NCBI GenBank assembly: GCA_022843485.1
Contig: JALHNM010000008.1
Coordinates: 1 to 64,000 of the forward strand
DNA from: Fimbriimonadaceae bacterium
GTDB lineage: Bacteria; Armatimonadota; Fimbriimonadia; Fimbriimonadales; Fimbriimonadaceae
Direction of reading: 5' to 3'
Length of the DNA stretch: 64,000 nt
Shown: positions 43,082-52,107 of the stretch, piece by piece
How the letters are laid out: each line of letters opens with the position of its first letter
Position numbering within the stretch: position 1 is the first letter of the stretch
Translations under genes and position numbers: made by a program
Notes under the pieces: generated by a model
Database searches by the model: none
What the model was told of the DNA's origin: nothing
Seen by the model: only the letters and a program-made list of their open reading frames with translations

Positions 43082-44235
43082 CGTGTCTGCCAACTCTTCC
43101 AGTACTCGGGGTCTTCGATCGAGACCGCTTCCTGGGTCATCCAGAGCGGGTGGAAGGTGTCGAGCATGACGGCGAGCTCTTCGGTCTTGGTGTGGCCGAT
43201 CGAGCGCTCGACGGCGCCGGGCTGGGGGCCGTGGGGGATGCCGAGGGGGTGCATGGTGATGGAGCCCTCCTCGATGCCCTTGCGCGAGCCGAACTTGTCG
43301 TTGCAGTAGTAGAGCACCTCGTCGCTATCCACGTTCGAGTGGTTATAGGGGATAGCGATGGCCTCGGGGTGGAAGTCCAGCACCCGCGGGCAGAACGAGC
43401 AGACCACGAAGTTCCAGCCCGTGAAGGTTTGGTGGATGGGCGGGGGCAGGTGGAGCTTGCCGACGATCGGCTGGAAGTCGTTGATGTTGAACGTCCACGG
43501 GTAGACGTAGCCGTCCCACCCGACGATGTCGAACGGGTGGAACTTATAGTGGTACTTGGTGTGCCGCCCACGTGCTTTGACGACCACGAAGAAGTCGCCC
43601 GCCTCGTCGTAGGTCTTGAGCTCGACCGGCGGGTGGACGTCGCGCTCGCAATAGGGGGCTTCTTCGAGCAGCTGGCCGTACTGGTTGCGGTAGTTCTTGG
43701 GGATCGTAACGGGGCCGTAGCTCTCGATGGTGAGCATGCGCACCGGGAGCGAGTCGAAGCGGAGCCGCCAGATCGTGCCGCGCGGGACCACGATGTAGTC
43801 GCCCGGCTTGAACGGCACGTCGCCGTACATCGACTCGAGCGTCCCGCTGCCGTCGTGGATGAAGAGGATCTCGTCGGCCTGGGCGTTCTTGAAGAAGTCG
43901 ACCATCTGCTCGGCGACGAGGCCTTGGTTCCAGACCACGTCGTTGTTGCCCATGAGCGGGATGCGCCCGGTGATCGCGTCGCCGCAGGGCTTCATGCGGC
44001 TGGTCTTGAAGTGGCGGTGCCGGAGGGCCTCGTCCTTCAGGTACGTCGGCGCGACCGCCCCCATGTCCTCCCACCCCGCGACCTCGGTCGGCAGGTTGAT
44101 GTGGTACATGGTGCTCATCATGTCGCTGAACCCGTGGGTGCTGAAGAGCTGCTCGGAGTAGAGCGAGCCGTCGGGCTTGCGGAACTGGACGTGCTTCTTG
44201 GCGGGCAGCTGCCCAAGTCGATGGTATCGCGGCAT
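43078..44235 (-). CDS. hmgA: Homogentisate 1,2-dioxygenase-like enzyme
   Basis: 385 residues, double-cupin fold (COG3508). Family sequence is seen in YHRLGQLPAKKHVQFR, LYSEQLFSTHGFSDMMSTMYH, DEILFIHDGSGTLESMYG, KPGDYIVVPRGTIWRL and the iron-site region NHSNVDSDEVLYYCN ... MHPLGIPHGP. It opens the homogentisate ring in tyrosine breakdown, or a related aromatic; bacterial members of this shorter group are not all verified. TAAACT lies 9 nt before ATG. Coupled to the broken lipoprotein gene. Confidence 0.85.
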   Translation of the reverse strand: MPRYHRLGQLPAKKHVQFRKPDGSLYSEQLFSTHGFSDMMSTMYHINLPTEVAGWEDMGAVAPTYLKDEALRHRHFKTSRMKPCGDAITGRIPLMGNNDVVWNQGLVAEQMVDFFKNAQADEILFIHDGSGTLESMYGDVPFKPGDYIVVPRGTIWRLRFDSLPVRMLTIESYGPVTIPKNYRNQYGQLLEEAPYCERDVHPPVELKTYDEAGDFFVVVKARGRHTKYHYKFHPFDIVGWDGYVYPWTFNINDFQPIVGKLHLPPPIHQTFTGWNFVVCSFCPRVLDFHPEAIAIPYNHSNVDSDEVLYYCNDKFGSRKGIEEGSITMHPLGIPHGPQPGAVERSIGHTKTEELAVMLDTFHPLWMTQEAVSIEDPEYWKSWQTR

Positions 44236-44285
44236 GGTGCCGCTAGTTTACGCTAGCCCTCGCTGCTGGGGTGGTCGTCCCCCGT

Positions 44286-44490
44286 TTCATGCCTTTTGAT
44301 GCCTCAACCCTCGCAAGGTTGAGGCTCCATCCTTGCCCGCCGCCATCGAGGGGACTCGTGTACCGTCTCGCACCCCGGCCGTTGCCTGCACGTGTCCCGT
44401 GAGACCTGAGCAAGCCTCAACCCTGCAAAGGTTGAGGCATCGAACCCTTTGAGGACTGAGGCATCGAACAGCGAGTGGTGAGGCATCGAA
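44286..44490. repeat. Palindromic repeat family B, copy 1
   Basis: Begins GTTTCATGCC. Two identical hairpins: GCCTCAACC/GGTTGAGGC at 44301-44325 and at 44414-44438, each with a 7-nt loop. Three direct GAGGCATCGAA units follow at 44434, 44458 and 44480. The copy fills most of the 382-bp gap before the C39 gene. Confidence 0.65.
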
Positions 44491-44605
44491 ACGCGACACC
44501 GCGAACGGTGGCTTGGGCGTTGCTTGGGAGCCTGGCCCGCCCCTAGCGCCGGAAAACTCCTTGGCGATTCTCGCGACAAGCGACGGATCGGTCGCTCCAA
44601 TACGG

Positions 44606-44611
44606 TACTGT
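44606..44611 (+). promoter_or_regulatory. -10-like hexamer TACTGT, possible leaderless start
   Basis: TACTGT, then GGCGGG (6 nt), then ATG 44618. Confidence 0.35.
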
Positions 44612-44617
44612 GGCGGG

Positions 44618-46252
44618 ATGCGCACCTCACTGAAGAAGCTGGCTTGGGTGACCCTCGCCGTTGCTTCAGCCACAGCCCCGGCCCTCGCCGACGAGTTCCG
44701 GTTCCGCGCGGACATGCCTGACTTCGACCAGCGACGGTCCGGATTGCCGAACAACGGCAACATGTACTGCGTCCCGACCAGCTTCGTCAACATTTGCGGC
44801 TACTTCCGGAACTACGGGATGCCGAACATGCTGGACGGCAGCAACCCGAACAGCCACAGCGAGATGACGGGCCTCATCTTCCTCATGGGGTTCCTCATGG
44901 GAACCCACCCGGAGGATGGGACAAGGGGGTCATGGCCGACCGAGTTCGCTTGGGTCGACTCCAAGACGAGTAAGTTGGTGTTCATGGGGGCTTGGGGCCC
45001 TTCCAGCACATGGGGGTTCAACGCGGTCATGGGCCAGTTCCGTGGCGGGGCCCTCGTCCGCATCGGTTATGGCCGGTACACGAACGTGAACGGAACGTGG
45101 TTCCGCACCGGCGGCCATAGCGTGACGATGGGCGGATTCGGCATCCAAGGGTCGCAAAGGTACTTCCTCGTGACCGACCCGGCCCGTGACGACGGCGACA
45201 ACACGAGGCAGAGCTCGTTCGTCTTCGAACAGAAGGACACGACCAACATCACCCTGAACACGGACGACCACGGCCCGGTCACTCACGCCCGCTACACGTT
45301 CTGGACCGGGGACAGCGGAAACAGGCGCGCCATGGTCGACAGCATGACGAGCTTCATGCCGGTCTACGCGGGATGGCCGGCAGCGAACCAAGACGGGACG
45401 AACCTGAACATCCGGTTCCAGTACATGCCCCAACCGCCGACGATGGGGCAGTTCCCGACATCGTACACAGTGACCACGACCGACTCCATCGTCGATTGGT
45501 GCTTCGACCCGAGCGAGTTCGGGCTTGTTCTCCTGAACACGGCGGGGCAGGTGAAGAAGGTCGATATCGCCTCCGAGGCCGAGACCACGGTCCTCACGAG
45601 CGCAGCCGCGCGGCAGGTGGCGGTCGGCGGGCACGATCAGGACGTGTACGTCCTACGCGAGGGCACGTTCTTCGACTCGGTGAGCCGGATCCCGAAAAAC
45701 GGAGGCCGGCCCCAGTCGATCAACCTCCCGGGCAAGGCCGCCGCGATCGAGGTCGACGACCGAACGGGAGGCGTCGTGGCCCTCGACTCCGACCTCCAGG
45801 GCGCGACCGCCTTCGACCGCGACTTCACGACGAGCCGCCGCGAGGCGTTCGTCCTGATTGCCCCGGCCCGGCCTACGGTGCGGATCGCGACCGGTCAGGG
45901 GCTCTTCGCGATCGACTCGGCGACCGGCAACTACATGATCGCCGAACAGGGCCAGCAGGAATGGACGACCTTGGCACGGCAAGGGAACCGCAGGGTTGGC
46001 CGGACGGTGAGGGTGAAGGTCGTTGGGGGGATCCAGCGTTTGATGGCCGGTCCGCAGAACACGGTATTTGTCCAGGACGGGAACGAGCGTCTCCAAACGT
46101 TCCACCCCAACGGCGTCACGAAAGCCACCGAGTTCACCGCGTTCCAGGCCGCTGGGCCCGTCCGCATCCCGAAAAGCTTCACGGCCGTGCGCCCAGGCGA
46201 GATGACGAACCAGGGCTGGATCAACGTCCTCCCCGACGGGAACAACCCCTAG
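44618..46252 (+). CDS. Exported C39-like peptidase with C-terminal propeller
   Basis: 544 residues. Signal peptide about 25 residues (ends ALA). The N-terminal domain starts DFDQRRSGLPNNGNMYCVPTS, with the likely nucleophile Cys51; His167 in GGHSVTMGG and Asp in LVTDPARDD complete a papain-like triad of the C39_2 type. From about residue 285 the protein is beta-rich with repeated loops (VGGHDQDVYVLREG, DDRTGGVVALDS), probably a propeller. Substrate unknown. Confidence 0.75.
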   Translation: MRTSLKKLAWVTLAVASATAPALADEFRFRADMPDFDQRRSGLPNNGNMYCVPTSFVNICGYFRNYGMPNMLDGSNPNSHSEMTGLIFLMGFLMGTHPEDGTRGSWPTEFAWVDSKTSKLVFMGAWGPSSTWGFNAVMGQFRGGALVRIGYGRYTNVNGTWFRTGGHSVTMGGFGIQGSQRYFLVTDPARDDGDNTRQSSFVFEQKDTTNITLNTDDHGPVTHARYTFWTGDSGNRRAMVDSMTSFMPVYAGWPAANQDGTNLNIRFQYMPQPPTMGQFPTSYTVTTTDSIVDWCFDPSEFGLVLLNTAGQVKKVDIASEAETTVLTSAAARQVAVGGHDQDVYVLREGTFFDSVSRIPKNGGRPQSINLPGKAAAIEVDDRTGGVVALDSDLQGATAFDRDFTTSRREAFVLIAPARPTVRIATGQGLFAIDSATGNYMIAEQGQQEWTTLARQGNRRVGRTVRVKVVGGIQRLMAGPQNTVFVQDGNERLQTFHPNGVTKATEFTAFQAAGPVRIPKSFTAVRPGEMTNQGWINVLPDGNNP

Positions 46253-46274
46253 GAGGCAGCGGGAGATCCATCCT

Positions 46275-46437
46275 GGGCGGCGGGTGGCCGGGTTGAGCGG
46301 GAGGGATCGTGCCCGCTCAGCCCGGTTCGCACGGAACACTCGAACCCTCGGTGCTGCGAGTGTTCGAGGCCCTGCCTATGGCCCTGGTCTCAGCCGAGTC
46401 ACCCGGCCACGGGCAGGGCCACAACCGGGCCAACCGC
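46275..46437. repeat. Family A element, copy 2
   Basis: Shares the first 23 bp (from GGGCGGCGGGTGG) with copy 1 and aligns over 163 bp. Imperfect inverted ends: GCGGGTGGCC at the left, GGGCCAACCGC at the right. Internal 9-bp stem GAACACTCG (46334-46342) with CGAGTGTTC (46357-46365). It lies between the convergent 44618 and 46444 genes. Confidence 0.65.
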
Positions 46438-46443
46438 CTGCCC

Positions 46444-46860
46444 CTACGCCCCTCTTGCCCCAAGTCTTCCTGGCCGAAGCTCGGACGCCCCGCCAGGGTC
46501 GAGAGTCGTTCGATACACGGTTATGTCGAGCTTGACTCGATACTGCGCTAATCGGGCGAGAAGGGACGGACTCAAGGAGACCACCATCGTTTCGTCGTTC
46601 TCTACGAACCCGAGGTCAAGGACGCGTCGCGAGCACTTGTTCCATAGGGCTAGGTAGCGAGGCTCTAGGGTGTCCAGCGCGCGGATTATCTTCTCGATGG
46701 CAGTCAACGGCCTCTTGTACTCTCGAAGTGTTTGAAGATACCAGCGGCCGGCCGGCTGGTTAGCGATCAGCGCCAGGCCCTGGCGTTCGAGTCTCTCCGA
46801 CAGCGGCGAAAGGTTCGACCTAGAGTACAGGTATAGGTCCGTTATGGCGGGGTGTCGCAT
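46444..46860 (-). CDS. Hypothetical protein, possibly DUF4279-like
   Basis: 138 residues. The middle and end (TLREYKRPLTAIEKIIRALD, LDLGFVENDETMVVSLSPSL, LLARLAQYRVKLDITVYRTT) resemble the C-terminal half of DUF4279 proteins, where a sensing-like beta strand is followed by SPELLRRLADLGxxLDxDIY. The N-terminal half of that family is missing or diverged, so this may be partial. Flanked on both sides by family A repeats. Confidence 0.5.
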   Translation of the reverse strand: MRHPAITDLYLYSRSNLSPLSERLERQGLALIANQPAGRWYLQTLREYKRPLTAIEKIIRALDTLEPRYLALWNKCSRRVLDLGFVENDETMVVSLSPSLLARLAQYRVKLDITVYRTTLDPGGASELRPGRLGARGA

Positions 46861-46880
46861 CGCTCAAAAGAATGCCCTAT

Positions 46881-47040
46881 GCGGCCGGGTGACCGTTGAG
46901 CAAGATGGATTGTGCCTGTGCAGCCCGGTTCTCTGGGAGTCGCAACTCACGTGGCCGCATGTGCGCGAGCCCCGGGCTATGGCCCTGAACCCAGCAGAGT
47001 CACGCCGCGGCGGGCCGGGCCATAACTAGGCCAGCCGCTG
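46881..47040. repeat. Family A element, copy 3
   Basis: Aligns with copies 1 and 2 over 160 bp: GATGGATTGTGCC at 46904, CAGCCCGGTT at 46921, ATGGCCCTG at 46979. Ends GCGGCCGGGT and GGCCAGCCGC are near-complementary. Most diverged copy. No gene follows until 47527. Confidence 0.6.
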
Positions 47041-47197
47041 CGAACTGCGAGTGCGAGAACACAAACGCACAGGGGCCGCCCGTCACGTTCTTCCGAAGTT
47101 TAGGCCGAAGGGCTCGCTGCCTGAAGCGACTCCATAAGCTTAAAGAAGCCGGAATCGACATGAAGGGTACGCCGTTTGAATCTCCAGCCGAGTTCTG

Positions 47198-47301
47198 TCT
47201 TTCATCAACCCCCGGGGGGTTGAGGCTCTGGCGGACTACTCGGAGTTTCAAAGGGCTGGCTGGCGAGGCTCCGTAGCCTCGACCTTGCAAGGGTTGAGGC
47301 A
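47198..47301. repeat. Palindromic repeat family B, copy 2
   Basis: Starts TTTCATCAACC, hairpin TCAACCCCC/GGGGGGTTGA. Contains 29 bp (47250-47278) identical to 48405-48433 and ends GGGTTGAGGCA. No coding frame of quality in 47041-47526. Confidence 0.7.
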
Positions 47302-47526
47302 CTATAGAGGCCTCTCGGGAGGTTCGAGGCTCGCCGGGAGCCAGGGGACGGGGCGGCCGAGGTCGGCGGTGGAGTTCGATTCGGTGCGGGCACCGTTGGA
47401 GCAGGTTGTCGTGGTGGAGACCATCACGGGGCGGCCGGCGCTCCCTCCGCTTCGGCTGCCCTCCCGGCTGTCTAGTGGGGGGGTCGATGCCTCGGCACAA
47501 GCCGTGCCGAGGCATCTCCGTAGCGC

Positions 47527-48120
47527 CTAGGCCTTGCGCTTGCGGCTCAGGAACGCGGCGAGGCCGACGGCCGCACCGATGAGCGTCGCCGGCTCCGGAA
47601 CGATGTTGATGTTGTCGAACTGGAAGGTGTTGCTCGGGTCGTCCTGGAAGTCCATGCTGACGATGTTCGTCATCAGGCTGAGCGAATAGGTCTTGAGGAC
47701 GTTGCTCGGGTTGAGCCGGACGCTCTCCGTCACCTGGGTGTTGTCCGCGCGCCTGCCGACGAACGTCACGGTCTGGTTAGGACCCCCCAGGAAGACGTCG
47801 GCCATGTCGATCGACAAGACGTCGAACGCACCGCCGCCGACCTTGGTCATCGTCATCGAGCCGTCGAAGTAGTTCGCGAAGATCGCGACCGTGCCGGTAT
47901 AGAACCCGGGAAAGCCGGAGGTCCAGGAGGCGATCGCCTGCGGGTCACCGGGGTGGACGGTCTCGGTGAACTTGAAGCCACGGGAGGTGACATTGTCGCC
48001 GTACAGCGTGAAGCCGCCGGTGCCGTTGTTGTTCAGGTCCTCGAAGTCCACGAGCTGGGCGCTCGCGATGATCGGGGCGCAAAGCGCCGTCATGGTGGCA
48101 AGAAGGGTTAAGCTCTTCAT
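47527..48120 (-). CDS. PEP-CTERM exported protein
   Basis: 197 residues from ATG 48120, which follows GGAGAGAG. Signal peptide about 20 residues (ends ASA). A beta domain of the NFxDI type (FEDLNNNGTG ... FQFDNINIV) is followed by the PEP-CTERM sorting tail: VPEPATLIGAAVGLAAFL, then RKRKA. An exosortase would cut and attach it; none is in the window. Its own function is unknown. The frame is open further upstream, but the signal peptide fixes the start. Confidence 0.85.
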   Translation of the reverse strand: MKSLTLLATMTALCAPIIASAQLVDFEDLNNNGTGGFTLYGDNVTSRGFKFTETVHPGDPQAIASWTSGFPGFYTGTVAIFANYFDGSMTMTKVGGGAFDVLSIDMADVFLGGPNQTVTFVGRRADNTQVTESVRLNPSNVLKTYSLSLMTNIVSMDFQDDPSNTFQFDNINIVPEPATLIGAAVGLAAFLSRKRKA

Positions 48121-48340
48121 CTCTCTCCAGGTGGCGACAAGACACGCCGTACAGATCATATCACACTTTTATAGCCGAGGGATGACGATCGTCTAGAGTT
48201 CAGGTAAAATTCCGTTCCGTAACCCTGTACTTCGCCTTGTCACAGCCTAGTGGAATTACGGTGGAGGCGCCGCCCCCCAGTCTCAAGCGACCGACCGCAC
48301 GGCCACCCGATGACCTGCGCCTCAGTGGGAGTCAGCAAGC

Positions 48341-48462
48341 GTTTCATGCCTTTCACGCCTCAACCTTCGAGGGGTTGAGGCAATCGCGGTCTATCCCGAC
48401 TTTGAAAGGGCTGGCTGGCGAGGCTCCGTAGCCCCAAGCCTGCGAGGGTTGAGGCATGAAAC
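48341..48462. repeat. Palindromic repeat family B, copy 3, with 11-bp inverted ends
   Basis: GTTTCATGCCT at 48341-48351 and its exact complement at 48452-48462 bound the element. Inside: hairpin CCTCAACC/GGTTGAGG and the 29-bp block shared with copy 2. The most complete copy and best guide to the family boundary. 48163-48340 has no gene. Confidence 0.75.
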
Positions 48463-48529
48463 CCGCCCCAGCGCCTCTTCGACCAACTCGAGCAGGGACG
48501 CGCGGCTTTCGGTGATGCCAGACTAGATC

Positions 48530-49801
48530 GTGATTCCCGCGTCCTTGTTGATCGCCGCCTTGGCGGGTCAAGAACCGAAGCCGTTGACCGCCGTGGACCT
48601 TCAGGGGCTCACGGCCCAGGTCACGTCACAAGACGACATCGGGCCGTTCGCCAAGGCCCTGGTGAGGCGGTCGGTCGGCGACGCCCGGATCGTCATGCTC
48701 GGCGAACTCACCCACGGCGACGGGACATCGTTCGCGCTCAAGACGAGCCTCGTCAAGTTCCTGCACGCCGAAATGGGGTTCGACGTGCTGGTTTGGGAGT
48801 CCGGCTTCTTCGACTGCGCCGAGATGGACCGCGAGCTTGGTGGGGACAAGCCCATCGGCGAGGTCGCGAGGCTTGGCGTGTTCGACCATTGGAGCCACGC
48901 CGCCGAGTCGCTCCCGGTCTTCGAGTACGCCCGCTCGTCCCAGGGCTCGAACCGTCCCCTCCGGATGGCCGGTTTCGACATCCAGCCTTCGGGCACAGCC
49001 TCGAACTGGATGCTGCCCGAGATGATCGGGTGGTTCGGCGACCGGATGAGCCCGAGGGGCCGGAAGGAGGTCGACGCCCTGCTCGAATCCGTCCGGACGG
49101 CGACGCCGGAGACGTTTCAAGCCGCCTACGCCAAGGCGTACCGGATCCCCGACATCTTGCGCCGCGAGTACGACCGGCAGAGGTGCACGCTTGATCGAGA
49201 ATGGGGCAAGGAGTCTGCGTTCCGGGTGCAGGCCCTTCGTGTCGGCTCAAGGTACGGGGCGATGCTGAAGCTCGCGGGCGCGGGAACGCAGGCCTTCGCG
49301 TCGAGCTACAACCACCGGGAACGGGCGAACGCAGACAACCTGACTTGGCTCGCCAACGAGCGGTTTCGGGGCAAGAAGCTCATCGTTTGGGCGCACAACG
49401 TCCACATTCTCAAGGGTCTGCCGGGTTCCGGCGACCGTTCCCAGCCCCGAAAAGGCACGACCGAGCTCGACTCGACGGGCCGTATCCTCGCCGAACGCCT
49501 TGGAGACAACGTGCGGTCGATCGGTGTGGTCGCCCTGGGGGGCCGGTGGTCGTGGCGAGGCGGCGATCCGATCGAGTTCGCCCCGGCTGAGCCGGACGCG
49601 CTCGAGGCCGCGCTGGCGTCTCATTTCCCGGGCCTCGGGTTCGTCGATCTGCGGTCGGCCCCGACCGGCCACACTTTGCGCAGACCTTGGAAGGCCGTCA
49701 TCGACCGGCAGAACCCGTTCACGGTCCAGACAGTCTGGCCGGACGGCTTCGACGGGTTGCTGTTCGTGCGCGAGATGCGCCCGCGGACTCAGCTTCCCTA
49801 G
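48530..49801 (+). CDS. Erythromycin esterase-like hydrolase
   Basis: 423 residues. Short N-terminal hydrophobic stretch (IPASLLIAALAG) suggests export. Ere-family marks: IVMLGELTHGDGTSFALK (catalytic His), FDVLVWESGFFDCAEMDREL, RMAGFDIQ, SYNHRERANADNLTWL, KLIVWAHNVHI. Family enzymes hydrolyse macrolide or succinoglycan-type lactones and esters; many are not resistance genes. Start GTG 48530 has no clear ribosome site. Confidence 0.85.
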   Translation: MIPASLLIAALAGQEPKPLTAVDLQGLTAQVTSQDDIGPFAKALVRRSVGDARIVMLGELTHGDGTSFALKTSLVKFLHAEMGFDVLVWESGFFDCAEMDRELGGDKPIGEVARLGVFDHWSHAAESLPVFEYARSSQGSNRPLRMAGFDIQPSGTASNWMLPEMIGWFGDRMSPRGRKEVDALLESVRTATPETFQAAYAKAYRIPDILRREYDRQRCTLDREWGKESAFRVQALRVGSRYGAMLKLAGAGTQAFASSYNHRERANADNLTWLANERFRGKKLIVWAHNVHILKGLPGSGDRSQPRKGTTELDSTGRILAERLGDNVRSIGVVALGGRWSWRGGDPIEFAPAEPDALEAALASHFPGLGFVDLRSAPTGHTLRRPWKAVIDRQNPFTVQTVWPDGFDGLLFVREMRPRTQLP

Positions 49802-49805
49802 CCGT

Positions 49806-49940
49806 TCACTCCATCCAGTGGACCTTCTCGTCGCCGAGCAGGCATTGGATGTAGTTCAACTGGCCGTCGTGGTACCAAAGGTGGCTCACTGCGATGTGGG
49901 CGATGATGATCAGCGGCGTAGGCGGGGTCGGGTGGCCTGG
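49806..49940 (-). pseudogene. C-terminal remnant of a DinB-like gene
   Basis: Minus frame reads LIIIAHIAVSHLWYHDGQ, LNYIQCLLGDEKVHWME, stop at 49806-49808. This matches the last helix of DinB proteins, where HxxxHxGQ supplies metal ligands. Upstream codons are Pro/Thr-rich and lack the rest of the domain. No start found. Confidence 0.55.
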
Positions 49941-50021
49941 CCCCGTCGCTGCGGCGACAGGCCAAGATCCGCAGACTCTTGACCACGCTCTCTGCCCTCC
50001 GGGCCAGACCGGGCCGCCAGT

Positions 50022-50549
50022 CTAGGGACCGTGCTTCTTGGAGATGCGCTTCAGGGTGCCCCTTTGGACGTCCGTCACGACGTGCGACGAGACTCCGCCC
50101 GGGCCGGGCTCGCTGAAGGTGAACGAAGTGAGTTGGTAGATGACCTTGTCGCCTTCGCGCCACATGTCGAGCGAGACGTTCTGCACCCCGATGCCGAAAA
50201 TCGACGTGAAGCGGTCGGCCATCCACTGCGAGGCGAGCAGCACGCCGCCACCCTCGTTGATCTGCCACTTGCCGAGCGCGGGGTCGACCGGCTCCAGGAC
50301 ATAAGGCCGGACCGGCTGTTGGCCGTACTTGAGCTCGAACGTGTAGGTTTGTGGCTCTTCTAGCTTCTCAATGCGAAGCGACATGGGGAGCTTTAGGTAG
50401 TCGGGCTGGCCCGGCCGCGAAAACACCAGGTCGCCGATCCAACGCCCCTCGAAGTCTCCGGGAAAGCTGGCTGAGACCGACTGGACGGGCGGCTGTGCAC
50501 CGGTCAAGGCGGAAGAGGCCAGAAGCGTGGCGAGGAGGGGCAAAGTCAT
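50022..50549 (-). CDS. Exported hypothetical protein
   Basis: 175 residues from ATG 50549. Signal peptide (LPLLATLLASSALTGA). A beta-rich domain (FEGRWIGDLVFSRPG, YTFELKYGQQPVRPYVLEPV, GGGVLLASQWMADRF) resembles small lipocalin-like or DUF1579-type barrels; not assigned. TACACT lies 6 nt before the ATG, so probably leaderless. The longer frame from 50630 is not protein-like before the signal. Confidence 0.7.
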   Translation of the reverse strand: MTLPLLATLLASSALTGAQPPVQSVSASFPGDFEGRWIGDLVFSRPGQPDYLKLPMSLRIEKLEEPQTYTFELKYGQQPVRPYVLEPVDPALGKWQINEGGGVLLASQWMADRFTSIFGIGVQNVSLDMWREGDKVIYQLTSFTFSEPGPGGVSSHVVTDVQRGTLKRISKKHGP

Positions 50550-50555
50550 TGCTGC

Positions 50556-50561
50556 AGTGTA
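50556..50561 (-). promoter_or_regulatory. -10-like hexamer TACACT, probable leaderless start
   Basis: TACACT, then GCAGCA (6 nt), then ATG 50549. Confidence 0.5.
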
Positions 50562-50692
50562 GCCCATCCGGCAAGGGCGGCGCGGGCGTCGACTCCGGTC
50601 GTGGTCGTCATGACGGTCAGAGTGTGGCACAGGGAAAGTGCAACGCAGACCGGCTGGCCACCCACGCTTGTGAGGACGTGAGTCAGGAGTGG

Positions 50693-51157
50693 CTACGGCT
50701 GGCCTTCGGATCCGTCAAGGTCTGCTTTCAAGTAGAGGGACTGAGTGGCAAAGTCGATGACCGCCTGATGCCCGTCGAACACATCGACTCCAAGGATCAT
50801 ATCGACCTCTGACGAGCCGTGGGCTTGGAGGTGTTCGTTGATGCTCCCAAAGTCCATGCCGACCAACTGGCCGAGCCGTGGAACGACCGGTCCGACTTCG
50901 AGGATCGCTCCTTCAATGAGGAACTGGTCCAGAGCTCCACCAGCCCCGCCTCCGGCGATGTCGACATTGGAAAAGGCGAGCCCAAGCTCCTCGACGAGCG
51001 ACATCGAGACGCACGTACAAGAAGCACCGGTATCGACGAGCAACTCTACCTGCCGACCGTTCAACGAGCCTTTCGTGTGGAAGTGCCCGACGGCGCTTCT
51101 TGCCAGCGGCACCCGCTGGTAGCCATGATGGTGCAGAAAAGTGGAAAGCTCGCTCAC
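50693..51157 (-). CDS. Retropepsin-like aspartic protease
   Basis: 154 residues, one retropepsin/gag-asp domain. Catalytic D42-T-G-A45 in LLVDTGASCTCVS, the hydrophobic flap GALDQFLIEGAILEVG, and the second conserved ILGVDVFDGHQAVID near the end. Such single-domain enzymes dimerise to form the active site. No signal peptide, so cytoplasmic. GTG start at 51157; no TPR or membrane domain as in related bacterial proteins. Confidence 0.85.
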   Translation of the reverse strand: MSELSTFLHHHGYQRVPLARSAVGHFHTKGSLNGRQVELLVDTGASCTCVSMSLVEELGLAFSNVDIAGGGAGGALDQFLIEGAILEVGPVVPRLGQLVGMDFGSINEHLQAHGSSEVDMILGVDVFDGHQAVIDFATQSLYLKADLDGSEGQP

Positions 51158-51255
51158 CGGGACTCCAGGTTCCTTGGGCCGCGATCTTACCTTTCATCCT
51201 AGACCTCAGGGGCACTCGCAGCACAGCTCGCAGAGGTCGGAACTGACCGTGCCGA

Positions 51256-52107
51256 TCACGAGCGCCCCAACGCTTCGTCGACTGATTCCAGGAGCGTGCT
51301 CCGGAGGGACTCGAACGTGACGTCGGGGCGGCCGAGCGCGGCGTAGGGGCCGGCCCACTCGGGGAGGTTGGCCATCGGCCGCCGGGCCGCGCGGAGATCC
51401 CAAGTGACGAGGTCGTCGAGCGGCATGGGACGCAGCTCGAGGTAGCGGCGGGTGAAGGCCTCCATCGCCTCGCGCCCCAGGATCCAGCGGACGTCGAGGC
51501 GGCTGATCGCGAGGTCCGCGAGGGCGGGGCCGGTGAGGGCGTTCTCCCAGTCGATGACCCCGGTGAGCCGCTCGCCCTGCCAGAGCCAGTTGCCCGGCCA
51601 GAAGTCGCCGTGGCGGAAGACGGCCGGCTCCAGGCTCGGCGGGCTGAGGCGGGCCAGCGCCGCCACCACCTCCGGCTCGCGGAGGTCCTCGTTGAGCGGG
51701 CCGTCCGTCGGGGTTTGGAGAGCCTTGGTCGCCATCAGCGCCCCGTCGGGCACGGGGACACTATGGATCGCGGCCAGCATCGCCGCCGCCTCCGCCACGA
51801 ACCCGTCGGGGTCGGCCGGGGCCGCGGTCGGGGCGCCCTCGAGGTATTCGAGCACCAGGAACCGGCCGTCCTCCGCCTCGCCCAGCCCGAGCACTTCCGG
51901 CGCCGACACGCCCCCCGCCCGCGCGATCCCGATGGCCCGGGCCTCGTAGGCGGCCGGGTCGGCGATCAGGGTGCGGACGTAGGCGCTGGGGAACCGCACG
52001 ACCACCCGCCGCCGCTCGCCCCCCGGCCCGGCGAGGTCGGCCAAGAACATCTCCGCCGACATCCCCCCAGCCATCGGCTCGAGCCCCATGAGCTCCCACC
52101 CCGGCAT
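51256..52107 (-). CDS. APH-family phosphotransferase
   Basis: 283 residues from ATG 52107, which has GGAGGGGG upstream; the frame is open to 52443 but that part is low-complexity. Kinase-like fold: VVVRFPSAY (nucleotide Lys replaced by Arg), LVLEYLEGAP hinge, catalytic loop FRHGDFWPGNWLW (HxDxxxxN), metal Asp in VIDWENA. Acts on a small molecule (aminoglycoside, choline, homoserine or similar); substrate unknown. No membrane segment. Confidence 0.85.
   Translation of the reverse strand: MPGWELMGLEPMAGGMSAEMFLADLAGPGGERRRVVVRFPSAYVRTLIADPAAYEARAIGIARAGGVSAPEVLGLGEAEDGRFLVLEYLEGAPTAAPADPDGFVAEAAAMLAAIHSVPVPDGALMATKALQTPTDGPLNEDLREPEVVAALARLSPPSLEPAVFRHGDFWPGNWLWQGERLTGVIDWENALTGPALADLAISRLDVRWILGREAMEAFTRRYLELRPMPLDDLVTWDLRAARRPMANLPEWAGPYAALGRPDVTFESLRSTLLESVDEALGRS

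Noticed and set aside
46284-46551. Small plus-strand frames of about 80 codons after the C39 gene
   Set aside because: They are translations of the family A repeat and show no start signal.
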